Source: Avidesulfovibrio sp964369685 (GTDB lineage Bacteria > Desulfobacterota > Desulfovibrionia > Desulfovibrionales > Desulfovibrionaceae). From it: a stretch of 39,091 bases of DNA. Under the pieces are notes generated by a model that made no database searches, was not told the origin of the DNA, and saw only the letters and a list, made by a program, of their open reading frames with translations. Below, in pieces: positions 32,075 through 37,740 of the stretch; the stretch's first letter is position 1, and each line of letters starts with the position of its first letter. The position numbers and the translations under genes were made by a program. Location of the stretch: the NCBI GenBank assembly GCA_964369685.1, contig CAYJFB010000021.1, forward strand, positions 1 through 39,091, read 5' to 3'.

Positions 32075-33079
32075 ATGCCAACAACGCTTTTGGATGTTCA
32101 CAATGTGGTTGTACAACTGGATCTTCCTAACGGAATCTCCTTCAATGCTGTAGATGACTTGTCTTTCACACTTGAAGCAGGTCAAACATTCTGTCTTGTC
32201 GGTGAATCGGGATGCGGTAAAAGTTTGACGGCTCTTTCTGTATTGGGGCTGTTGCCTGCTGTCGGACGTGTGGCCGCAGGCGAGATTCTTTTTTCAGGAA
32301 AAAATTTAGTTAATTGTTCGGAAAAGGAATATAATACCATACGCGGACAAGAAATCGGTATGATTTTTCAAGAGCCGATGACCTCACTCAACCCTGTTTT
32401 ACGCGTTGGTGATCAAGTTGCCGAAGTCCTTCAACACCATAAAAGGATGTCATACCGTGAGGCATTAAAAAAGGCTATTGATTTGTTTGACAATGTGGGT
32501 ATCGCCGATCCCGGCACACGTATACGTGATTATCCGCATCAACTTTCCGGGGGGCTGCGACAACGTGTCATGATTGCCATGGCATTGGCTTGTGACCCCA
32601 AGTTGTTATTGGCCGACGAACCGACAACAGCTCTTGATGTAACCATTCAAGGACAAATCCTCGCCCTGCTCCGCAATCTTGCCATACAAAACAATATGGC
32701 AATGTTGTTAATCACGCACGATCTCGGTGTTGTTGCCGAAGTCGCCGATCATGTCGGTGTGATGTATGCAGGACGTATGGTTGAACACACAAGCGCAACA
32801 GCACTATTTAAGAATCCGCTTCACCCGTATACACAAGGTCTGTTGCGCTCTGCCCCAACCCTTGAAGAATTGCTGTTGGAAGAAACAACCATAAAAAAAC
32901 GCCTCGAAACCATTTCAGGTACTGTTCCGACGCCACAAGAACTTATCCAAAAAGATATTCTTTTAAGTTGTCATTTTCGTCCACGTTGTCCTTTTGCCGA
33001 TCAACGTTGTATAAAAAGACCACCGGCTTTCCCCAGAGAAGGCGGTGGTACGGTATGTTGTTGGCTTTATCAATCATAA
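32075..33079 (+). CDS. dppD: Peptide/nickel ABC transporter ATP-binding protein (DppD/OppD)
   Basis: The 334-residue ATPase has Walker A GESGCGKS (43-50), an FQEPMTSLNP Q-loop, LSGGLRQRVMIAMAL signature and LLLADEPTTALD Walker B, and the C-terminal oligopeptide-family extension with HPYTQGLL and a CHFRPRCPFADQRC cysteine motif. It should power a DppBC-type permease, plausibly the one encoded on the other strand at 27.2-29.0 kb. No partner dppF or binding protein is in the window. A perfect 8-bp inverted repeat lies between the upstream gene's stop and this start (32015-32022/32042-32049). The ribosome site is weak. Confidence 0.94.
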   Translation: MPTTLLDVHNVVVQLDLPNGISFNAVDDLSFTLEAGQTFCLVGESGCGKSLTALSVLGLLPAVGRVAAGEILFSGKNLVNCSEKEYNTIRGQEIGMIFQEPMTSLNPVLRVGDQVAEVLQHHKRMSYREALKKAIDLFDNVGIADPGTRIRDYPHQLSGGLRQRVMIAMALACDPKLLLADEPTTALDVTIQGQILALLRNLAIQNNMAMLLITHDLGVVAEVADHVGVMYAGRMVEHTSATALFKNPLHPYTQGLLRSAPTLEELLLEETTIKKRLETISGTVPTPQELIQKDILLSCHFRPRCPFADQRCIKRPPAFPREGGGTVCCWLYQS

Positions 33080-33151
33080 AGCATATTGTTTAATTTGAAT
33101 ATATAAAACGAGAATGCAAAGCATTGAAATGTGCCGCAGGATCAAGAGAGG

Positions 33152-33173
33152 CTGGGGGGCTGAGCTCCCCCAG
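33152..33173. terminator. GC-rich hairpin between convergent dppD and DUF2325 gene
   Basis: CTGGGGG on the left and CTCCCCCAG on the right form a stem of about 9 bp with a short GC-rich loop. It lies between two converging genes and could stop both. The plus-strand flank is A-rich rather than T-rich, so the T-run fits better on the minus strand. Confidence 0.55.
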
Positions 33174-33189
33174 AAGAAGAAAAATCATT

Positions 33190-33627
33190 CTAAAAATGGT
33201 CTAACGCATTTTTGTCTACAGCCCGAGTAATGGCGCTGATACTGAAATTTTTCATAATGTGTAAATGTTTTTCATATTTTTTACACAGTTTTTTAACCAT
33301 CAAGCACGCACTGTGACTGTTACAATTCACCGGGCACAAAACCATATCGGCGCGTTGCACACTGTTTTTTAACTTATTGCCACCACTACCGAGATGACCT
33401 TCATGATATTCAAGCTCATCACCCATTTTTTCAATCAACTGACGATATACAGGCTCCATTCGTCCAATACCCCCAACGATCAAAATCCGACGCGGACATG
33501 TACTGCAATCATGAGTTAAACCTTGAGAAGCAGACAATGCCTTTTGTCGGCAATCTTGACACACAGCGTCGGAAGCGGTCAGGCCTTTAGCATAATGTTT
33601 TTTGTTATTTTGTGTTTTTGCACGCAT
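33190..33627 (-). CDS. DUF2325-domain protein
   Basis: The 145-residue protein has a DUF2325 domain from about residue 47: RILIVGGIGRMEPVYRQLIE, then ADMVLCPVNCNSHSACLMVK and a C-terminal helix. The N-terminal 45 residues hold two CxxC pairs (CQDC, CSTC). With the CPVNCNSHSAC cysteines this makes a likely metal-binding set. Function is unknown; Fur-box-like sites lie upstream, between this gene and the divergent fez operon, so iron control is plausible. A GGGAGGT site precedes the ATG. Confidence 0.82.
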   Translation of the reverse strand: MRAKTQNNKKHYAKGLTASDAVCQDCRQKALSASQGLTHDCSTCPRRILIVGGIGRMEPVYRQLIEKMGDELEYHEGHLGSGGNKLKNSVQRADMVLCPVNCNSHSACLMVKKLCKKYEKHLHIMKNFSISAITRAVDKNALDHF

Positions 33628-33704
33628 TGTAGACCTCCCAAATATACATAGTGAACTGCTTTAAAAAAGCAAAATAGTCTCGTTAGAAATGACTGTGTCA
33701 TAAA

Positions 33705-33719
33705 TGAGAATGAATGTCA
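33705..33719 (+). promoter_or_regulatory. Fur-box-like site, left
   Basis: TGAGAAT-G-AATGTCA matches the 7-1-7 Fur model TGATAAT-N-ATTATCA at 11 of 14 positions. It is 78 nt upstream of the DUF2325 start codon. Confidence 0.65.
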
Positions 33720-33771
33720 ACATCTTTTTTGTTTAAGATAAATAATTTTTAAAATCTGTTGATATAAAACT

Positions 33772-33786
33772 TGACATTCATTCTCA
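33772..33786 (+). promoter_or_regulatory. Fur-box-like site, right
   Basis: TGACATT-C-ATTCTCA is the exact reverse complement of the left site and overlaps the predicted -35 of the fez operon. Fur with iron bound would block transcription. Confidence 0.65.
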
Positions 33787-33914
33787 TTTAAGGCATATCA
33801 TTTTCCATCAAATTGAATATTTACAAAAAGTTGCCTTATACACTCATAAGGTGTAATAAGAAAACACGAGTTGTTATCTTTAATAGATAATATAAATACA
33901 AAAAGGAGTATATC

Positions 33915-34181
33915 ATGAACCAACTTTTGAAATATGGCTTAATTTTTGTTGGTGGTTTGATTGTCGGAGCTTTGGGAAGCAAAGCGGCTCAAAATAAAGA
34001 CTTTAGCTTAAAACCTTTTGCTACTGATTTGCTCAGCCGCGGTATGGATGTCAAAGATGCTGTCATGGGCAAGGTGGAAACGATGAAAGAAGGTATGGAT
34101 GATCTGACTGCTGAAGCTCGTTACGCCGCAGAGCAACGCAAAGAACAACAAGAAAACGCTACGGAAAAAACAAACGCATAA
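33915..34181 (+). CDS. fezA: FezA-like small membrane protein (ferrosome-associated)
   Basis: The 88-residue protein has one N-terminal membrane helix (about 6-24, FVGGLIVGALGSKAA) and a long amphipathic C-terminal region rich in Met, Lys and Glu (VKDAVMGKVETMKEGMDDLT onward), in the pattern of DUF6110/YtxH-like proteins. Being first in a Fur-box-controlled operon ahead of a P1B-6-type ATPase and an HMA-like protein, it fits FezA of ferrosome clusters. The precise role of FezA is not settled. AAAGGAG precedes the ATG. Confidence 0.72.
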   Translation: MNQLLKYGLIFVGGLIVGALGSKAAQNKDFSLKPFATDLLSRGMDVKDAVMGKVETMKEGMDDLTAEARYAAEQRKEQQENATEKTNA

Positions 34182-34195
34182 TGTGCGCTATTGTA

Positions 34196-34224
34196 TGCGG
34201 TATATGAACCTACCATATGCCGCA
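34196..34224 (+). other. Intercistronic hairpin fezA-fezB
   Basis: TGCGGTATATG (34196-34206) pairs with CATATGCCGCA (34214-34224) around AACCTAC; one G-T pair, the rest Watson-Crick. No T-run follows. It could stabilise the fezA transcript or reduce read-through into fezB. Confidence 0.6.
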
Positions 34225-34284
34225 ACCATTGTATAACACATACAGTACTTGAAAAAACAAGTTGCTTTTATTTTAGGTTTTGCC

Positions 34285-36534
34285 ATGCAATTTTCAATTG
34301 TTCATGAACTTATAGGTAGAAAAAACAGATTACGTGTTCGTGCTCAACGTGCTTTTAGTCAAAAAATAGCACAAAAATTTTTGACTCAGCTGCAACAAAT
34401 TGCAGGATTGACAGAAGTTTTTATCAATTCACGAACAGGCAGTATTCTTGTCCATTATGCCGACAACAACGCTCGGCAAGCTTTTTTATCATGTTTGAAA
34501 ATTGCAACTGAAAACCATACACTTTCAGTCCTCCCCCGCTGTGATACCAATAAACATATTGTAAGTATAAATGATCGCATGAATCGTATTTACAATATGC
34601 ATACTTGTGGTGCCTTACCAGTTAATAACGCATCAAACACGTTTTTTGCTTATAGCATACAAACTCTACAGCGATCTGTTTTACATTTAACACGGTTGTT
34701 TGTCGGAAATTCTTTTATTGGGGCAACGGCACGGTTTTTACTTTTTCGTGCTGTTCTTCCTTTTTTTGCCAAAATGTTATTGGCAATGAAAAATGCAACC
34801 CCATACCTTTTAAAAGGTGTAGAATCGTTGCAACGCGGACATATCGGTGTTGACGTGCTTGATGCTGCCGCTATTTTGGTTTCACTCCTCCGTCGAGATT
34901 TCAATACGGTAAGTTTATTAACTTTTTTATTACGACTTGGTGACATGCTGGAAACATGGACTCGACAAGAATCTCGTGCAAGCTTGGCACAAAGTTTGGC
35001 TTTAAATATTGAAAAAGTGTGGGTTGAACGAAATGGACAAGAAGAAGAAATTTATTTAGACGCCTTATGCGACACCGATTTAGTGATTGTGCGTGCAGGT
35101 TCAACCATTCCTGTTGATGGGTGTGTTGAATGCGGTGAGGCTCTTGTCAATCAATCGTCAATGACGGGTGAACCTTTGCCTGTCTGTCGCAGTGCTGGAG
35201 CGTCTGTTTTTGCGGGAACGGTGATTGAAGAAGGCGAACTGCGTATTCGAGCAACCCGTGTCGGTGATGACACCCGCTTACAACATGTGATTTCTTTCAT
35301 TGAAGATTCACAGAAACTCAAAGCTAATGTAGAAAGTCGCGCCTTACATTTGGCTGATATGGCTGTTCCGTTTAGCTTCTTACTTGCGGGTGTTGTTTGG
35401 TTGGTAACACGCAATCCCATGCGAGCCGCATCGGTTCTTTTGGTTGACTATTCGTGTACGTTACGTTTGGCAACACCGTTGGCAATATTGTCGGCAATAC
35501 GCAACGGTCTTCAGCATGGCGTGCTGACAAAGGGCGGTGTTTTTCTTGAAGCTCTTGCCGAAGCAGACACCGTTGTTTTTGACAAGACGGGTACACTTAC
35601 CGAATCGCGTCCTGCTGTTTCTGAAGTCGTTGCGGCACAGGGATATACACAAAAAGAGATTTTACGTCTTGCGGCGTGCCTTGAAGAGCATTTTCCGCAC
35701 CCAGTGGCTCGTGCGGTTGTACAGCATGCCGAACAACAAAACCTCAGTCATAGAGAAGAACACACATCTGTAGAATATATTGTGGCACATGGTATTGCTT
35801 CGTCATGGCGTGACAAACGTGTTATTTTTGGCAGCCAACATTTTGTTGAGCATGATGAGCATGTTGATGTTCAATGTTTGGAAGAAGATATTCATCGGTT
35901 TTCAAATCAGGGGATGTCTATTCTTTATCTGGCTATTGACGGTCAACTTGCAGGGATCATCAGTATTAAAGACACGTTGCGAGCTGAAGCCGCAAGCGTT
36001 ATTCAAGCCTTAAAACGTACAGGAATCAAACGAACACTTATGTTGACGGGCGACAACAGTAGAACAGCTGCCACACTGTGTACGGCATTACAACTTGACG
36101 AATATCGAGCCGAAGTGTTGCCTATAGATAAAGCACAAATCATCATGGAATTGCAAGCCCAAGGTCATAAAGTCATAATGGTTGGTGACGGCATCAATGA
36201 CGCGCCGGCTTTATCTGCGGCTGAAGTTGGAGTGAGTTTGCGAGACGGTGCGGATCTGGCTTGCGAGGTAGCCGATGTAATATTGACGAATTGTAACTTA
36301 AATGCTTTGCTTGCGGCTCGTCTTTTGGGACAAATGACTATCCGACGGATTCATCATAACTTTGTTTTAAATATGGGGCTTAATTCTATTTTTTTGGCAT
36401 TGGGACTCTTTAGTAATGTGTCGCCTGCGTTATCTGCTGTGTTACATAATGCAACGACAGTCGGCATTACGCTTAATGCTATGAGACCGTATGCCCTCCC
36501 TATGCTTTCGGATTGTGAGGTAAAGAATGCTTGA
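34285..36534 (+). CDS. fezB: P1B-6-type ATPase FezB (ferrosome)
   Basis: The 749-residue ATPase has an N-terminal HMA-like domain (1-70) with no CxxC but an Arg/Lys-rich start GRKNRLRVRAQR (11-22). Then come SMTGEPLP (292-299), a membrane segment with DYSCTLRLATPLA (388-400) in place of CPC, DKTGTLT (433-439, phosphorylated Asp433), HP (472-473), LTGDN (587-591), GDGINDAPALS (634-644) and a final pair of helices with LHNATT. The lack of CPC and CxxC places it in the P1B-6 type. FezB is required for ferrosomes in Desulfovibrio magneticus. The ATG at 34285 has an AGG 7 nt upstream; a TTG at 34249 would add 12 residues. fezC overlaps its 3' end by 8 nt. Confidence 0.82.
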   Translation: MQFSIVHELIGRKNRLRVRAQRAFSQKIAQKFLTQLQQIAGLTEVFINSRTGSILVHYADNNARQAFLSCLKIATENHTLSVLPRCDTNKHIVSINDRMNRIYNMHTCGALPVNNASNTFFAYSIQTLQRSVLHLTRLFVGNSFIGATARFLLFRAVLPFFAKMLLAMKNATPYLLKGVESLQRGHIGVDVLDAAAILVSLLRRDFNTVSLLTFLLRLGDMLETWTRQESRASLAQSLALNIEKVWVERNGQEEEIYLDALCDTDLVIVRAGSTIPVDGCVECGEALVNQSSMTGEPLPVCRSAGASVFAGTVIEEGELRIRATRVGDDTRLQHVISFIEDSQKLKANVESRALHLADMAVPFSFLLAGVVWLVTRNPMRAASVLLVDYSCTLRLATPLAILSAIRNGLQHGVLTKGGVFLEALAEADTVVFDKTGTLTESRPAVSEVVAAQGYTQKEILRLAACLEEHFPHPVARAVVQHAEQQNLSHREEHTSVEYIVAHGIASSWRDKRVIFGSQHFVEHDEHVDVQCLEEDIHRFSNQGMSILYLAIDGQLAGIISIKDTLRAEAASVIQALKRTGIKRTLMLTGDNSRTAATLCTALQLDEYRAEVLPIDKAQIIMELQAQGHKVIMVGDGINDAPALSAAEVGVSLRDGADLACEVADVILTNCNLNALLAARLLGQMTIRRIHHNFVLNMGLNSIFLALGLFSNVSPALSAVLHNATTVGITLNAMRPYALPMLSDCEVKNA

Positions 36535-36961
36535 AGACCATATCACCAGTTTTATCCCCGGTCGTGTGCGCCTCTATCATGAAGGTTTGCAGAACACTGA
36601 TATTGTTGAACAACTAAAAATGTTCTTGCCTACTGTGCAAGGAATACAAGAGGTGCGTATTAATCCGCGCATAGGCTCACTTTTGTTAATATATGATCCT
36701 GAATGTTTTTCTGAAGGCGCGCTGAGTGAATTGTTGCAACAAGGAGAACTCTTGTTAAGCAGTATACAGCAAACACAACCGGTACCGCCTGTTTCGCATA
36801 AACGTGCCATAAAACATGTCTTGCACTCTGCCTTGCTTCTGTCACTTATTGGATCTATAGGTTCTGCCCTTTGGGGAACAAAGGCTTCGCACCGCACAGT
36901 AAGCTGGATTTTTACAGTCATGGCGGCATGGCACACATGGCAAACACGTAACCGTTTTTAA
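36527..36961 (+). CDS. fezC: FezC-like HMA-domain membrane protein
   Basis: The 144-residue protein has a Cys-free HMA-like domain (about 1-75) with PGRVRLYH at 11-18, EVRINPRIGSLLLIYD (41-56) and two C-terminal membrane helices (about 97-113 and 124-138). The Arg-containing PGRVR loop replaces the CxxC of usual metal chaperones, as in FezB's N-terminus. It overlaps fezB by 8 nt, with GAGG upstream. The likely role is recruitment or modulation of FezB at the ferrosome membrane; this is inferred from the cluster. Confidence 0.78.
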   Translation: MLEDHITSFIPGRVRLYHEGLQNTDIVEQLKMFLPTVQGIQEVRINPRIGSLLLIYDPECFSEGALSELLQQGELLLSSIQQTQPVPPVSHKRAIKHVLHSALLLSLIGSIGSALWGTKASHRTVSWIFTVMAAWHTWQTRNRF

Positions 36962-37122
36962 TTTTTTTTGAAAATATTGTTATTGCTATATAAAAATAGG
37001 TATACTTTTGAACGTATCTTTGATTATATGGGAACAATGATAATATGCAAACAGTTCCATATTCTTGTGCACTTCCCTCTATGAGATACGATGTAACACT
37101 AGCCTGTTGAAGGATCATACGT

Positions 37123-37491
37123 ATGGTTATTTCTCAAGATGTTTTAGACACCATTTTTCCGTCAACCGTAACAAACAATTTTTTTGAAGCCATTTTTGGT
37201 GATGCCGAAGACGGCGCGTATGACATTCGTTTGGTACTGTCAGAAGCTAAAGAAACCGAATTGTCTTTAGCTTTTGAATTGCATCAACGCGTAGGTAAAT
37301 GTTTGAGTTGCCAATTGACCTATGGCTTACCTCATGTGTTTGAACGCCATCCGATAATCAATCTTACAGGTGTGAGTAAACAAATTGCTCAAAAAATTGG
37401 TTGGAACCCTGATGAGATAACTGTCACTCTCGGACGTACCGAAGAACAAAGTCGTGAACTGCATCATATTCCATTCATAATCCAGCGTTAG
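37123..37491 (+). CDS. Unrecognised 122-residue protein after fezC
   Basis: No family I can name with confidence. Related Desulfovibrio proteins are, from memory, sometimes misnamed 'pancreas/duodenum homeobox protein 1'; that name carries no meaning here. The sequence has an acidic N-terminal half (FFEAIFGDAEDGAYDIRLVL), a CLSCQLTYGLPHVFERHPII segment with one CxxC pair, and a C-terminal basic/His end. It starts 161 nt after fezC, so it may be a separate transcript, and its link to ferrosomes is only by position. A hairpin follows the stop. Confidence 0.75.
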   Translation: MVISQDVLDTIFPSTVTNNFFEAIFGDAEDGAYDIRLVLSEAKETELSLAFELHQRVGKCLSCQLTYGLPHVFERHPIINLTGVSKQIAQKIGWNPDEITVTLGRTEEQSRELHHIPFIIQR

Positions 37492-37534
37492 ACATATAGA
37501 TATAAGTATCTTTTAATATTTATGCATAAGTTTC

Positions 37535-37590
37535 ACGGGTTTTGAGTTCGTATTCTATGTGTTTGTATATACGACGATCTCAAAACCCGT
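37535..37590 (+). terminator. Long hairpin after the 122-residue gene
   Basis: ACGGGTTTTGAG (37535-37546) pairs with CTCAAAACCCGT (37579-37590), 12 bp, with an inner CGTAT/ATACG stem. Only two Ts follow directly, so termination may be weak. Confidence 0.55.
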
Positions 37591-37697
37591 TTGCCTTTGT
37601 TGACAGAATACAAAAAATCATTTTACGTCAACATTATGAGCTTTTTTGATTTGACTTTGTATCACTGCCTTTCATAATTGTCTGTTGCAGAATCAGA

Positions 37698-37740
37698 TTC
37701 CGAGGAGATTGATTTCCCCTCGGAAGTAGTTGTGTTTTTT
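37698..37740. terminator. Hairpin at the 3' end of the RTX gene
   Basis: TTCCGAGG (37698-37705) pairs with CCTCGGAA (37718-37725), with T-run at 37735-37740 on the plus strand. It lies between the converging 122-residue gene and the RTX gene and probably ends one or both transcripts. Confidence 0.55.

Larger units (their letters stand above)
33701..33790. repeat. Perfect 20-bp inverted repeat, 50-nt spacer
   Basis: TAAATGAGAATGAATGTCAA (33701-33720) is repeated exactly in reverse complement at 33771-33790. Both arms carry a Fur-like 7-1-7 site. A perfect match of this length indicates maintained regulatory symmetry. Confidence 0.85.
33628..33914. promoter_or_regulatory. Divergent promoter region of DUF2325 gene and fez operon
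   Basis: It contains the perfect 20-bp inverted repeat with its two Fur-box-like sites. On the plus strand TTGACA at 33771-33776 lies inside the right arm, with a TATCAT -10-like hexamer 19 nt later (33796-33801). The right Fur-like site therefore covers the predicted -35 of fezA. Confidence 0.55.
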
